DNA of 64,000 bases from the NCBI RefSeq assembly GCF_001974875.1, contig NZ_MTQD01000001.1, forward strand, positions 372,001-436,000, given 5' to 3'. Position 1 is the first letter of the stretch; the number at the start of each line of letters is the position of its first letter. The position numbers were made by a program, and so were the translations under genes. The notes under the pieces were generated by a model. It was not told the origin of the DNA and made no database searches. It saw nothing but the letters and a program-made list of their open reading frames with translations. This document shows positions 1 to 9,691 of the stretch, in pieces. Origin of the DNA: Pseudoalteromonas sp. EB27 (GTDB lineage Bacteria; Pseudomonadota; Gammaproteobacteria; Enterobacterales; Alteromonadaceae).

Positions 1-30
1 AAAAGCCGTTGCATTGCTGCAACGGCTTTT
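1..30 (-). terminator. Terminator hairpin downstream of gcvP
   Basis: Bases 1-13 and 18-30 form a perfect 13-bp stem around a 4-base loop, with A and T runs at the outer ends. It lies about 70 bases beyond the gcvP stop codon and is the natural end of the gcv operon. The stem is symmetric, so it could also stop transcription arriving from the unseen left side. Confidence 0.8.
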
Positions 31-101
31 ATAATTTTAATAAATTCCCGGACTATAATGGAACTTACTACCCATTAAAGTTCAAAAATTAGTCCCTGCT
101 C

Positions 102-2993
102 TTAGTCGCGATAAGTCTCTACCGCAGGGCATGAACACACTAAGTTACGGTCCCCGTACACGTCATCAATACGTGTAACGGTTGGCCAAAACTTATTTTT
201 AGCTACTGCTGGCACTGGGAATGCAGCGTAAAAACGGTCGTATGCACGGTCCCATTCGTTACCTAACACGTCGCCTTGTGTATGCGGTGCAAACACTAGC
301 GGGTTATTTTCAATTGACCATTCGCCAGAAATTACTTTTTCGATTTCGCCTTTAATCGACACCATTGCTTCGATAAAGCGGTCAATCTCACCTTTTGACT
401 CAGATTCAGTTGGCTCAATCATTAATGTGCCAGCTACTGGGAACGACATAGTTGGTGAATGGAAGCCGTAATCTTGCAAGCGCTTAGCTACGTCCATTTC
501 AGTAATGCCTGATAGCTCTTTAAGCGGGCGTAAGTCAACAATACATTCGTGAGCAACACGGTTGTTACGACCACGGTATAAAATTGGGAAGTGCTTGCTT
601 AGCTCATGCGTTAAGTAGTTAGCATTAACAATTGCCATTTCAGTGGCTTGTTTTAAGCCCTCTGACCCCATCATGGTGATGTAAGCCCATGAAATAGGTA
701 AAATAGCGGCTGAGCCATAAGGCGCTGCCGATACCGCACCGTTACCGATGTTAGTACCTGGTACGTTAATTACGCTGTGGTTTGGCATAAATGGCGCAAG
801 GTGCGATTTAACACCAATTGGGCCAACACCTGGACCACCGCCACCGTGTGGAATACAAAACGTTTTATGTAAGTTTAAGTGCGATACGTCTGAACCAATA
901 AAGCCTGGGCTTGTTACGCCAACTTGCGCGTTCATGTTTGCGCCGTCCATGTAAACTTGGCCGCCGTGCTCATGAATAATGTCACAAATTTCGCGAATTG
1001 TTTCTTCGTATACGCCGTGCGTAGACGGGTATGTGATCATGATGCACGACAGGTTTTCAGACACTTCCTCAGCTTTCGCTTTAAGGTCGGCCATGTCTAC
1101 GTTACCGTTTTTGTCGCAGTTAACTACCACAATTTTCATGCTCGCCATTTGCGCTGATGCAGGGTTAGTACCGTGCGCAGAGCTTGGGATTAAACATACA
1201 TTACGGTGTGCGTCACCGCGTGACTCGTGGTATTTACGAATCGCGATTAAGCCTGCGTATTCACCTTGCGCGCCAGAGTTTGGCTGTAGTGATACTGCAT
1301 CGTAACCGGTAATGTTTACTAGCCAGTCGTGTAGCTCGCCAATCATTATTTGGTAACCCTCTGCTTGATCTAGCGGGCAGAATGGGTGAAGGTTTGCAAA
1401 CTCAGGCCACGTAATTGGGATCATCTCTGCGGTCGCGTTTAGTTTCATGGTACATGAGCCTAACGAGATCATTGAGTGATTAAGCGATAAGTCTTTGCTT
1501 TCTAGTCGCTTAATATAGCGAAGCATGTCTGTTTCGCTGTGGTAGCTGTTAAAGTTTGGATGCGTTAGTACTTCGTCGTCACGTACTAAACTTGCAGGAA
1601 TTGACTCGCTGCCATTTGCTTCAACGTCGGCTGCAATAGCGTCAACACTTAGGCCATGACCTTCGCCTAAAATAATATCGAATAACTCAGCTACATCGGC
1701 ACGTGTTGTTGTCTCTGATACCGAAATTGAGTACTCGCCTTCGTGGTTTGTTGCAAAGTTTACGCCTTTTGCAATGGCACGTGCTATTACGTCGTCTTTA
1801 CTGTCATCTGCAATTGTAAGGGTATCAAACCATGTGCTGTGTTTAAGTGCGATGCCTTTAGCTTTAAGGCCAGCAGCTAAAATATCAGCAAAGCGATGTA
1901 TACGCTGCGCGATAGTTTTTAAGCCTTGTGGGCCGTGGTACACCGCGTAAAACGCTGCCATGTTGGCAAGTAATACTTGCGCTGTACATATGTTTGAGTT
2001 GGCTTTGTCGCGGCGAATGTGTTGTTCGCGCGTTTGCATTGCCATACGTAGTGCGTCGTTACCTAAACGGTCTTTAGATACACCAATAATACGACCTGGT
2101 AATGAACGTTTGTATGCGTCACGTGTTGCAAAAAATGCAGCATGAGGACCGCCGTAACCCATAGGTACGCCAAAACGTTGAGCCGAACCAAGTACTACGT
2201 CTGCGCCTAGTTTACCCGGTGCTTTTAATAGTAATAAGCTCATTATGTCGGCAGCAACACAGGCAATCGCCTTTTTGCTTTGTACGCCAGCAATTAGGTC
2301 AGTTATGTCTACCACTTCGCCTGATGTAGTTGGGTATTGGAACAATGCGCCAAAAATGTCGTGGTTTACGGCATCTTCTGCTTTACCTACAATTATTTCA
2401 AAACCAAACTGCTCTGCACGCGTTGTTACTACGTCGATTGTTTGTGTGTGTACGTCGTCTGCGATAAAAAAGGCATTGGCTTTTTTTGCTTTTGATACGC
2501 GTTTTGCAAGGCCCATAGCCTCTGCAGCGGCTGTTGATTCGTCAAGTAATGACGCGCTTGCTAAATCAAGACCGGTTAAATCTAGGGTCATAGTTTGGAA
2601 GTTTAATAATGATTCTAAACGCCCTTGTGCAATCTCTGGCTGATACGGTGTGTACGCTGTATACCAACCTGGATTTTCTAGTACGTTACGTAAAATTACG
2701 TGCGGTACGTTAGTTGGGTGGTAGCCTTGGCCAATGTACGATTTGAAAACTTTATTTTTGCTTGCTACTGATTTTAGGTAGCTTAGTGTTTCAACTTCAG
2801 TACGGCTTTGTCCAACTGTTAATGGCTGCTCTAAGCGAATGCTAGCCGGTACAGTTTGGTCAATGAGCTCTTGCACACTCGATACTTCTAAAGCACTTAG
2901 CATATCGCTTACTTGTGCTGGGCTTGGCCCAATATGGCGGCGAATAAAATCTTGCTTTTGCTCTAGTTCTTCAAGAGATTTGGCGTTTGACAT
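102..2993 (-). CDS. gcvP: Glycine dehydrogenase (decarboxylating), P-protein
   Basis: This is the PLP-dependent P-protein of the glycine cleavage system. It decarboxylates glycine and passes the aminomethyl group to the lipoyl arm of GcvH. At 963 residues it has the usual length of the homodimeric single-chain form, with an N-terminal half and a C-terminal half of the same fold. The PLP lysine motif [16 protein letters not shown] is seen near residue 709. It is the last gene of the operon and is separated from gcvH by about 160 bases that contain a hairpin, so its expression may be partly uncoupled from gcvT and gcvH. The identification is secure. Confidence 0.98.
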   Translation of the reverse strand: MSNAKSLEELEQKQDFIRRHIGPSPAQVSDMLSALEVSSVQELIDQTVPASIRLEQPLTVGQSRTEVETLSYLKSVASKNKVFKSYIGQGYHPTNVPHVILRNVLENPGWYTAYTPYQPEIAQGRLESLLNFQTMTLDLTGLDLASASLLDESTAAAEAMGLAKRVSKAKKANAFFIADDVHTQTIDVVTTRAEQFGFEIIVGKAEDAVNHDIFGALFQYPTTSGEVVDITDLIAGVQSKKAIACVAADIMSLLLLKAPGKLGADVVLGSAQRFGVPMGYGGPHAAFFATRDAYKRSLPGRIIGVSKDRLGNDALRMAMQTREQHIRRDKANSNICTAQVLLANMAAFYAVYHGPQGLKTIAQRIHRFADILAAGLKAKGIALKHSTWFDTLTIADDSKDDVIARAIAKGVNFATNHEGEYSISVSETTTRADVAELFDIILGEGHGLSVDAIAADVEANGSESIPASLVRDDEVLTHPNFNSYHSETDMLRYIKRLESKDLSLNHSMISLGSCTMKLNATAEMIPITWPEFANLHPFCPLDQAEGYQIMIGELHDWLVNITGYDAVSLQPNSGAQGEYAGLIAIRKYHESRGDAHRNVCLIPSSAHGTNPASAQMASMKIVVVNCDKNGNVDMADLKAKAEEVSENLSCIMITYPSTHGVYEETIREICDIIHEHGGQVYMDGANMNAQVGVTSPGFIGSDVSHLNLHKTFCIPHGGGGPGVGPIGVKSHLAPFMPNHSVINVPGTNIGNGAVSAAPYGSAAILPISWAYITMMGSEGLKQATEMAIVNANYLTHELSKHFPILYRGRNNRVAHECIVDLRPLKELSGITEMDVAKRLQDYGFHSPTMSFPVAGTLMIEPTESESKGEIDRFIEAMVSIKGEIEKVISGEWSIENNPLVFAPHTQGDVLGNEWDRAYDRFYAAFPVPAVAKNKFWPTVTRIDDVYGDRNLVCSCPAVETYRD

Positions 2994-3100
2994 GAATCCA
3001 GATTCCTATGATCCTAAATGCTAATGGGTAACTAGCATTAATTAAAATATTTGACGATTTAACAGCTCACTCAGTATGGGGTTGTGCGCTGTAAAATCAT

Positions 3101-3135
3101 AAAAGCCCCATTTTTATACATTAAACGGGGCTTTT
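3101..3135 (-). terminator. Hairpin between gcvH and gcvP (possible attenuator)
   Basis: AAAAGCCCC at 3101-3109 pairs with GGGGCTTTT at 3127-3135 across a 17-base loop. Read on the minus strand it lies just after the gcvH stop codon and ahead of gcvP. The T run is only four long and the loop is large, so it is probably a weak or partial terminator that lowers gcvP transcription relative to gcvTH. Confidence 0.55.
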
Positions 3136-3154
3136 AGTTATCTTCAAAAAATTA

Positions 3155-3544
3155 TTATTCTTCGTCGATAGTGTGCGAGTAACCTTCAGCGTCTAATAAG
3201 TTGTCTAGCTCAGACTCGTCAGATGCTTTAATACGGAATAACCAACCGTCGCCGTAAGCGTCGTTGTTTACTGTTTCAGGTGAATCTTCAAGCTCTTCGT
3301 TAATAGCAACAATTTCGCCACTGATAGGTGCGTAAATGTCTGATGCTGCTTTAACCGACTCTGCTACTGCACAGTCTTCGCCAGCGTCTACTTCGTCGCC
3401 AACTTCTGGTAATTCAACAAATACCATGTCGCCAAGAAGTTCTTGTGCATGCTCAGAAATACCAACAGTAAATGTACCGTCACCTTCGTTGCGAACCCAC
3501 TCGTGTGAAGGTGCGTATTTTAACTCGCTAGGAATGTTGCTCAT
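3155..3544 (-). CDS. gcvH: Glycine cleavage system H protein
   Basis: This is the small lipoyl-carrier protein that shuttles the aminomethyl group between the P, T and L proteins. It has 129 residues, the usual length. The lipoylated lysine is K65 in the motif [13 protein letters not shown]. The protein is very acidic, especially at the C-terminus, as usual for the family. It lies between gcvT upstream and gcvP downstream in the order T-H-P. The L protein is not encoded here, which is normal because lipoamide dehydrogenase is shared with other complexes. Confidence 0.98.
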   Translation of the reverse strand: MSNIPSELKYAPSHEWVRNEGDGTFTVGISEHAQELLGDMVFVELPEVGDEVDAGEDCAVAESVKAASDIYAPISGEIVAINEELEDSPETVNNDAYGDGWLFRIKASDESELDNLLDAEGYSHTIDEE

Positions 3545-3574
3545 TTTATTTGTCCTTTGGTTTATATTGGGAGG

Positions 3575-3606
3575 ATACCAATCGCAATAATTATTGTGAT
3601 TGGTAT
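3575..3606. repeat. ATACCAATC / GATTGGTAT inverted repeat
   Basis: A 32-base nearly perfect palindrome lies in the gcvT-gcvH spacer. ATACCAATC pairs with GATTGGTAT around a centre that is itself self-complementary (CAATAATTATTG). I recall elements with these ends as common interspersed repeats in Pseudoalteromonas-like genomes, but that cannot be checked here. In the mRNA it would fold into a long hairpin directly upstream of gcvH. Confidence 0.7.
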
Positions 3607-3617
3607 AACCAAATTAT

Positions 3618-4700
3618 TTAAATTATTGATTTACCGTTACGTACAAAGCTAGGCTTTACTACTTTAACGTTTACTAATTTTTTACGCATTTCTACTTGAG
3701 CTGTATCCCCTGTTGAACGTGGTACACGTGCAAGGGCTACACTAAAACCAAGTGTTGGTGAGAAAGTACCTGAGGTAATAACACCCTCCCCACCGTCAAC
3801 AATTACTTTAGAACCGCTACGCAACACGCCTTTTTCTTCAAACACTAAGCCAACTAGTTTGTCAGTGCTTTTTTCTGCGCGTTGCTTAACAAGTACGTCA
3901 CGACCAATAAAGTCGCGATCTTCTGGTTCCCATGCAATGGTCCATGCCATGTTAGCTGCAAGTGGTGATACGCTTTCGTCCATATCTAGGCCGTAAAGGT
4001 TCATACCTGCTTCTAAACGTAGCGTGTCGCGTGCACCTAAACCAGCAGGCTTAACCCCTGCGTCTAGCAGTTGTTGCCATAAATCGGCTGCTTGGTCGTT
4101 CGGTACTACTATTTCGTAACCGTCTTCGCCAGTATAACCCGTTGTGGCAATAAATAAATCACCTACTTGAACACCAAAAAACGGCTTCATACCTTCAACC
4201 GCTGCTTGTTGCTCGGCATTTAAAAGAGTGGCTGTTTTTGCTTTAGCGTTAGGGCCTTGTACTGCAATCATTGCAAACTCTGGGCGCTCTGTAACGGTTA
4301 CGTCAAAGTCGCTCGATACGTTAGCTAAATGCGCTAGGTCTTTTTCGCGTGTTGCTGAGTTAACAACTAGGCGGTAAAACGTTTCGCTAAAATAATAAAT
4401 AATTAAGTCGTCTATTACACCGCCTTGCTCGTTAAGCATGCCTGTGTAAAGCGCTTTGCCTGGTACGGTTAATTTTGCAACGTCGTTAGCTACTAGCTTA
4501 CGTAAAAATGCTTGTGCTTGAGGCCCTTCAATATCAACAATGGTCATGTGTGATACGTCAAACATACCTGCATCGGTACGCACGCTATTGTGTTCTTCTA
4601 TTTGTGAGCCGTAGTTGATTGGCATTTCCCAGCCATGAAAATCAACCATTTTTGCGCCCGCTTCTAGGTGCTTAGCATGTAGTACAGTTTTAGAAGTCAT
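3618..4700 (-). CDS. gcvT: Aminomethyltransferase, glycine cleavage T protein
   Basis: The T protein transfers the methylene group from aminomethyl-GcvH to tetrahydrofolate and releases ammonia. It has 360 residues, a full-length member. Visible family motifs are FDVSH near residue 47, GGVIDDLI with the catalytic aspartate at D97, [12 protein letters not shown], and [13 protein letters not shown]. The start is supported by AAGGA six bases upstream of the ATG. It is the second gene of a minus-strand operon headed by a shorter homologue at 4818-5417. I looked for a glycine riboswitch upstream and saw none. Confidence 0.98.
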   Translation of the reverse strand: MTSKTVLHAKHLEAGAKMVDFHGWEMPINYGSQIEEHNSVRTDAGMFDVSHMTIVDIEGPQAQAFLRKLVANDVAKLTVPGKALYTGMLNEQGGVIDDLIIYYFSETFYRLVVNSATREKDLAHLANVSSDFDVTVTERPEFAMIAVQGPNAKAKTATLLNAEQQAAVEGMKPFFGVQVGDLFIATTGYTGEDGYEIVVPNDQAADLWQQLLDAGVKPAGLGARDTLRLEAGMNLYGLDMDESVSPLAANMAWTIAWEPEDRDFIGRDVLVKQRAEKSTDKLVGLVFEEKGVLRSGSKVIVDGGEGVITSGTFSPTLGFSVALARVPRSTGDTAQVEMRKKLVNVKVVKPSFVRNGKSII

Positions 4701-4752
4701 AACATTCCTTCACGTTTAAATTAACCCTGTTTAGGGCGTGGCTTAAATAGAC

Positions 4753-4776
4753 TTTAATTGCTTAATCGCAATTAAA
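4753..4776. repeat. Hairpin between the GcvT-like gene and gcvT
   Basis: TTTAATTGC (4753-4761) and GCAATTAAA (4768-4776) form a perfect 9-bp stem with a 6-base loop. It lies in the 117-base spacer upstream of gcvT. No T run follows on the minus strand, so an mRNA-processing or regulator-binding role is as likely as termination. Confidence 0.45.
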
Positions 4777-4817
4777 AACAGGCAAACATTGTTATGTTCA
4801 CCTGTTGTTTGTATTCG

Positions 4818-5417
4818 TTATGCGGCTTCACTATGCATAAGTGCAAAACCTTGCGCTTGCATGTAGCTTTGCCATTTTTGTAATTCTTGTTGTTTAGCGA
4901 CTAATACAAAGTGTTGTTCGTCGTTTTTATCAATGGCGGTAATAAATACATCACCACTTTGCGCACCGTAGCATAGTTGCGCATTTGATAAGCGCAAACC
5001 TGGTGTTAATTTAAAAGCATTAACTAGAGTATCAAACGCATTGTCGCCACTTAAAATAAAGCTTGCTAGGTCGGTGCGTACTACATAATCAATATCAAAA
5101 CGTAGTTGTTGCTCGTTTATAAGTGCTTGTAGTTGAAGGCTTGCGTTGTGTGGCAGTACGAATCTAAAGGCGGTTTCGCTAAAGTAATAAACAGCAAAGC
5201 TGTAGTCAGAATTATAGTCGCCATCAAGTGTGCCTTTTAAGCCTAAACCGCTGGCGGTAAGCATTGTTAAATCAAGGCCTAAAATGGTACTTAAAAATAC
5301 ACTGGTTTCGGTGCCGCTAAAATCCATTACAACGTGATTGTTGTTAGTTTGCAAAGCGTTAGTAACCGCACTACTTGCGTTGCTGTGGCGGGCAAACATT
5401 ATTGGGTTAAAAGTCAT
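4818..5417 (-). CDS. Truncated, apparently non-catalytic GcvT-like protein
   Basis: This is a 199-residue protein with clear similarity to the first two-thirds of the adjacent GcvT. YYFSET (77-82) matches Gcv[10 protein letters not shown], and GDVFIT (155-160) matches GcvT GDLFIAT. It lacks the FDVSH motif, and the catalytic VIDD region is replaced by DYSF (the aligned Asp becomes Y72, with D71 one position off). The [10 protein letters not shown] loop is gone, as is the whole C-terminal domain with [11 protein letters not shown]. The frame is open throughout, so it looks like a maintained gene rather than fresh decay. It heads the gcv operon and is divergent from a LysR gene. A folate- or GcvH-binding accessory or regulatory role is inference only. 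Confidence 0.8.
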   Translation of the reverse strand: MTFNPIMFARHSNASSAVTNALQTNNNHVVMDFSGTETSVFLSTILGLDLTMLTASGLGLKGTLDGDYNSDYSFAVYYFSETAFRFVLPHNASLQLQALINEQQLRFDIDYVVRTDLASFILSGDNAFDTLVNAFKLTPGLRLSNAQLCYGAQSGDVFITAIDKNDEQHFVLVAKQQELQKWQSYMQAQGFALMHSEAA

Positions 5418-5543
5418 AACAAATACCTGTGTATTTTCGATTGTAAAAGTATATTGCCCACGCCTACCAACAACAAATTGTAATTTTTTATCAATTGATA
5501 AATAATACTTATATATATAGCTATATAAATTGTAATTTTAAAT
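5418..5543. promoter_or_regulatory. Divergent promoter region with LysR-type operator candidates
   Basis: This 126-base AT-rich spacer separates the GcvT-like gene from the LysR gene. It contains AAATTGTAATTT twice (5475-5486 and 5527-5538), 52 bases apart, close to five helical turns. Each copy is itself an imperfect palindrome. Between them lie two perfect palindromes, TATCAATTGATA (5489-5500) and TATATAGCTATATA (5514-5527). The layout fits binding by a tetrameric LysR protein controlling both directions. No exact promoter hexamers are assigned. Confidence 0.55.
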
Positions 5544-6395
5544 ATGAAAAACATATCAACCGATGCTTTACGTACCTTTGTAATGGTAGTTGAAATAGGT
5601 GGTTTTGCTAAAGCCGGCGATTTACTTGGCCTGTCGCAACCAGCTGTTAGTTTGCAAATAAAGCGCCTAGAAGACGTGCTTGGCTATAAACTATTTAAAA
5701 AACAAGGACAGCGCCAAGTATTAAACCAGTACGGCGAGCTATTATTGCCTATGGCAAAACAAATGATGCAACACAACGATGCTATTTTGCAGCAGTTCAC
5801 ATCAGAAAATATCGCGGGCAAAGTGCGCTTAGGTATTCCGAGCGAATTTGCAGCGCGCATTTTACCTTCTATCATTGGCGACTTTGTGGCGCTCTACCCT
5901 GAGGTATCGTTAGAGGTTAAATCGCGTTTAAGTAAACATTTACTTTCGGCCTCAAGGCAAGATCAGTTCGATTTAGTACTTGCGCTCAATGAGCGACTTA
6001 ACTCTGATAAGTTTCCTATTTTTATGCAAGACGAACTAGTGTGGGTGGGCGACCTGTCACTTGCGCAAAACGACGTGGTTACGCTAGTTACTGCCCCAGA
6101 GGGGTGTATTTATCGTCGCCGTGCAATTGATGCATTAAAAAATGCGGGCATAAAATACCGTATTGTCTATAGCAACGCAGATTTAACCGGCCTTATTGCT
6201 GCATTAAAAGAAGGCTTAGGTATTACCGTACTTGCTAAAAGCACAGTACCGAGTGAGCTTAACTATCAAGTTCAAACCAAACATTTACCGGCTCTTGGCA
6301 ATATTGGTATTAGTTTAATTAAAAGTTCGGGTGAATCTGATCATGCCGTAGATAAGCTCGCGGAATTTATAGCGCTACGTTTGGGCTATAGCTAA
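5544..6395 (+). CDS. LysR-family transcriptional regulator next to the gcv operon
   Basis: A 283-residue LysR-type regulator. The N-terminal winged helix-turn-helix is recognisable at about residues 5-60 (GGFAKAGDLLGLSQPAVSLQIKRLE), followed by the linker helix and a shortish substrate-binding domain from about residue 90. It is divergently transcribed from the GcvT-like gene and the gcv operon across 126 bases with repeated operator candidates. By the usual arrangement of this family it probably controls its neighbour and itself. Whether it senses glycine or folate metabolism, as GcvA does in enterobacteria, is inference. It is not recognisably GcvA itself. Confidence 0.9.
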   Translation: MKNISTDALRTFVMVVEIGGFAKAGDLLGLSQPAVSLQIKRLEDVLGYKLFKKQGQRQVLNQYGELLLPMAKQMMQHNDAILQQFTSENIAGKVRLGIPSEFAARILPSIIGDFVALYPEVSLEVKSRLSKHLLSASRQDQFDLVLALNERLNSDKFPIFMQDELVWVGDLSLAQNDVVTLVTAPEGCIYRRRAIDALKNAGIKYRIVYSNADLTGLIAALKEGLGITVLAKSTVPSELNYQVQTKHLPALGNIGISLIKSSGESDHAVDKLAEFIALRLGYS

Positions 6396-6583
6396 TCAAA
6401 ACTTTATAATTAGTTTATGAGTTGTGAAGTAATACAAAAGAAACAATTTAGTTAACAAAGTTGCATAAGTAGGTGTTTTTAGTTCTATTAAACTGAATAA
6501 TTAAATAGTTAATAACATTGATTCGTATTCGTTAACGTGTTCAAATTACGCCAATTAAGATAATTGACATGATTAGGAACACA

Positions 6584-8740
6584 ATGAACCCTAAGTTTTT
6601 AGTATCTACTTTGGCAACTGCGGTTGCTTTGTCTTTTAGTGCTACTGCAATAGCAAAAGACACCAGCGATAAAGAACAACGCTTTGAACAAATTACTGTT
6701 ATTGGCTCAGAACAAGCAATTAACGACATTCCTGGTTCGGCTACGTTTATTTCTGATGAAGAACTTCAAAAATTCAAATTTACTGATATTTCTCGCGTTT
6801 TAGCGTCTGTTCCCGGCGTTTACGTGCAAGAAGAAGACGGTTACGGCCTTCGCCCTAATATTGGTATGCGCGGCACAGGTACTGGCCGTAACGATAAAAT
6901 ATCAGTAATGGAAGACGGTGTATTAGTTGCACCAGCACCTTACTCTGCACCTTCTGCTTACTACTTCCCTACTATGGGTCGTATGGAGTCTATTGAAGTA
7001 TTAAAAGGCGCGGCATCAGTTAAGTATGGCCCGCGTACTACGGGAGGTGTTTTAAACTTACTTTCTCGCAGCTTACCTACTGAGCCAAATAGCTCAAAAG
7101 GTATGGTAGATGCAGCCCTTGGTGGTGATGGTTACTACAAAGGTCACGCTTACTTCGGTAAAGAAAAAAACAACACAGCGGGTTTAATTGAAGTATTTAC
7201 TTACGGCGCCGACGGTTTTAAAGAGCTGCCAGTAGGCGATGACAACACCGGCTTTGAAAAAACAGATTTACTATTAAAGTTTGGCCATACGTTTGGTCAA
7301 AACGATGCGCATAATTTAGAGCTAAAAATTAAGTACTCTGACGAAACATCAGACGAAACATATATGGGCTTAACAGACGAAGACTACCAAAAAAGCCCTT
7401 ACCGTCGTTATGCAGCATCGCAAAACGATGAAATGAATACTCGCCACAACGCATACCAACTTAACTACGCGTACCGTTTTGGTGATGGCTATGAATTTTT
7501 AGCTACGGCTTACTTAAACGATTTTCATCGTAACTGGTATAAAGCCAGCAGCGTAGGTTTAAGTACTCTTGAGCAGTACAGCGATTTTGAAGCAAACCCA
7601 ACAAGCGAAGGCATTGAAGGTATTGGTGTTAAAGCTAATAACCGCGATTACCAAGCTAAAGGTATTCAGTCTGAATTACATATTCCTGCAGGCGATCATT
7701 ATGTGACTGTTGGCGTACGTTACCACGAAGACGAAATGGATCGTTTTCAGTGGCAAGATACCTACACGCTTAATCAAGACTTGAGCTTAACGCTTACAGA
7801 GCAAGGCGTTCCTGGCTCAGACAGCAACCGTGTAGATAGCGCAGAAGCAAGCACCTTGTTTATTCAAGACGAGTGGACAATTGATGCATTAGTAGTAAGT
7901 GCAGGTCTTCGTTATGAAGATATTACTATTACGCGTGAAGAGTGGTCTAAATCAGATCCAACACGCAGCAACGGTTTAACTAAAGATGTGTCGAACGACA
8001 CTGAAATTTTAGTTCCGTCGTTAGGTGCCACTTACACGCTTAACGAAAACGTAACGCTACTTGCGGGCATTCAAAAAGGTTATGCACCAGCAGCACCAGG
8101 TAATGCAGACCAAGAAGAAGAAGAAAGTGTAAACATTGAGTTTGGCTCTCGCTTTAATATGGATGGCTTTAGCGGTGAAGTAATTGCCTTTTACTCTGAC
8201 TACGACAACATGCACGGTAACTGTACTGCAGCGGTTGGTTGTAGCGACGACAACATTGGCGACCAATACAACTACGGTGAAGTAGAAGTAGCAGGCTTTG
8301 AATTTAGTGCAGCACGTACGTTTGCAACTGATACAGCTATGTTCCCAGTTAAATTAACGTATACCTACACAGACTCTGAGTTTAAAAACGATTTTGATTC
8401 AGAAATTTGGGGCGCGGTAGAAAAAGGTGATGCAATGCCTTACGTACCAGAAAACCAAGTAGCGCTATCGTTAGGTGCTGAGTTTTCTGCTTTTGTAGTT
8501 AACAGCCAAATACGTTACGTATCTGATGCGCATGCTAATTTGACTGAGTCGGGCTTAAACGCAATTGATAGCCGCGTAGTATGGGATTTAGCTGCTAAAT
8601 ACTTAATCGATGAGAATCAAAAAGTATACCTAAGCGTTGATAACTTGTTTGATAAAACATACGTTGCTAACCGTTCAAACGGTGGCATTCAGCCAGGTAA
8701 GCCGCGTACTGTACAGATGGGCTACACTTATAGCTTTTAA
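6584..8740 (+). CDS. TonB-dependent outer-membrane receptor, FecA-like
   Basis: A TonB-dependent transporter of 718 residues with a signal peptide ending near AKD at residue 25, a TonB-box-like stretch (EQITVIGS), a plug domain, and a 22-strand barrel ending in the aromatic residue F (GYTYSF). The plug segments GRNDKISVMEDGVLV, APYSAP and ASVKYGPRTTGGVLN resemble ferric dicitrate receptors. There is no N-terminal signalling domain and no sigma/anti-sigma pair nearby. I chose ATG 6584 over ATG 6569 because AGGAA precedes it at normal spacing. The substrate is unknown; ferric citrate or another siderophore is possible. No convincing Fur box was found. Confidence 0.88.
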   Translation: MNPKFLVSTLATAVALSFSATAIAKDTSDKEQRFEQITVIGSEQAINDIPGSATFISDEELQKFKFTDISRVLASVPGVYVQEEDGYGLRPNIGMRGTGTGRNDKISVMEDGVLVAPAPYSAPSAYYFPTMGRMESIEVLKGAASVKYGPRTTGGVLNLLSRSLPTEPNSSKGMVDAALGGDGYYKGHAYFGKEKNNTAGLIEVFTYGADGFKELPVGDDNTGFEKTDLLLKFGHTFGQNDAHNLELKIKYSDETSDETYMGLTDEDYQKSPYRRYAASQNDEMNTRHNAYQLNYAYRFGDGYEFLATAYLNDFHRNWYKASSVGLSTLEQYSDFEANPTSEGIEGIGVKANNRDYQAKGIQSELHIPAGDHYVTVGVRYHEDEMDRFQWQDTYTLNQDLSLTLTEQGVPGSDSNRVDSAEASTLFIQDEWTIDALVVSAGLRYEDITITREEWSKSDPTRSNGLTKDVSNDTEILVPSLGATYTLNENVTLLAGIQKGYAPAAPGNADQEEEESVNIEFGSRFNMDGFSGEVIAFYSDYDNMHGNCTAAVGCSDDNIGDQYNYGEVEVAGFEFSAARTFATDTAMFPVKLTYTYTDSEFKNDFDSEIWGAVEKGDAMPYVPENQVALSLGAEFSAFVVNSQIRYVSDAHANLTESGLNAIDSRVVWDLAAKYLIDENQKVYLSVDNLFDKTYVANRSNGGIQPGKPRTVQMGYTYSF

Positions 8741-8874
8741 GCTTAAAGCTGGTTAAACGGTTCACTAACAGCGTTAATAATTTTTTATGTAAGAGCACTA
8801 CACATCTAAATTATTGCCTTGTTATTAAACCGTTTATCAAAGCTTACAAAGTTAAAAGCGTAAGTTACAGATAC

Positions 8875-8911
8875 AAAAAAGCCGAGATTGAATTTCAATC
8901 TCGGCTTTTTT
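8875..8911. terminator. Bidirectional terminator between the receptor gene and rlmB
   Basis: GCCGAGATTGA (8881-8891) pairs with TCAATCTCGGC (8895-8905) in a perfect 11-bp stem with a 3-base loop. It is flanked by an A run on the left and a T run on the right. It lies between convergent genes and should work in both directions. Confidence 0.9.
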
Positions 8912-8947
8912 AATACTTAATTTAAATTAGGTATTATTTATTAGGTA

Positions 8948-9691
8948 TTAGTTATTTGCGTTACGTTGGCGTAATACTTCAAACAAACAAATACCGGTGG
9001 CTACCGATACGTTTAAGCTTGAAACAGTACCCGCCATAGGAATTTTAACGAGCATATCGCAATGCTCACGCGTTAAGCGTCGCATGCCCTCGCCTTCTGC
9101 GCCCATAACAATAGCCATTGGGCCTGTTAAGCTTGCATCAAATACGTGGTTATCAGTTTCGCCAGCAGTGCCTACAACCCATACGCCTGCATCTTTAATT
9201 TCGCGAAGCGTGCGTGCAAGGTTAGTAACTTGAATAAGCGGTACTGTTTCGGCTGCGCCACAAGCAACTTTACGTGCTGTGCCGTTAAGTTTTGCAGAGC
9301 GATCTTTAGGTACAATTATAGCGTGAACACCTGCCGCGTCTGCACTACGTAGGCATGCGCCTAAGTTATGCGGATCGGTAATACCATCAAGTACAAGTAA
9401 AAACGGTGTGTCTTCACGAGCGATTATCGCATCAAGATCTTTTTCATTAAATGTAGGAGCAGCTTTTACGTTGGCAATAATACCTTGATGCTGCTCACCT
9501 TTTGATTTGCTATCAAGGGCTTTACGCTGCATAAACTGTACTGAAATGCCAAATTTACGTGCTTCATCAATAATCGGAGTTGAGCGTTTGTCGTCACGAC
9601 CTTTAAGGGCGTAAATTTCTACAAAGCGCTCTGGCTCGCTTTCTAAAATTGCTTCAACAGAGTGAAAGCCAAAAATTAATTCATTACTCAC
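8948..9691 (-). CDS. rlmB: 23S rRNA (guanosine-2'-O)-methyltransferase RlmB
   Basis: A SpoU/TrmH-family methyltransferase that methylates the ribose of G2251 in the 23S rRNA P-loop. It has 247 residues, the normal length. It carries an N-terminal L30e-like RNA-binding domain ([13 protein letters not shown]) and the three SPOUT motifs: [33 protein letters not shown] and [15 protein letters not shown]. The start codon overlaps the rnr stop by four bases, so the two are translationally coupled. The rnr-rlmB order is the same as in E. coli. Confidence 0.97.
   Translation of the reverse strand: MSNELIFGFHSVEAILESEPERFVEIYALKGRDDKRSTPIIDEARKFGISVQFMQRKALDSKSKGEQHQGIIANVKAAPTFNEKDLDAIIAREDTPFLLVLDGITDPHNLGACLRSADAAGVHAIIVPKDRSAKLNGTARKVACGAAETVPLIQVTNLARTLREIKDAGVWVVGTAGETDNHVFDASLTGPMAIVMGAEGEGMRRLTREHCDMLVKIPMAGTVSSLNVSVATGICLFEVLRQRNANN

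Noticed and set aside
4701..4817. Possible glycine riboswitch upstream of gcvT
   Set aside because: The spacer is only 117 bases and contains a simple 9-bp hairpin; conserved aptamer features are not visible. The larger upstream region 5418-5543 also lacks them.
4818..5417. Calling the GcvT-like gene a pseudogene
   Set aside because: The frame is open over 199 codons, and the sequence is aligned throughout with GcvT rather than broken; loss of catalytic residues alone does not prove decay.
6420..6568. Fur box upstream of the TonB-dependent receptor
   Set aside because: Only weak AT-rich partial matches are seen; nothing approaches the 19-base consensus.
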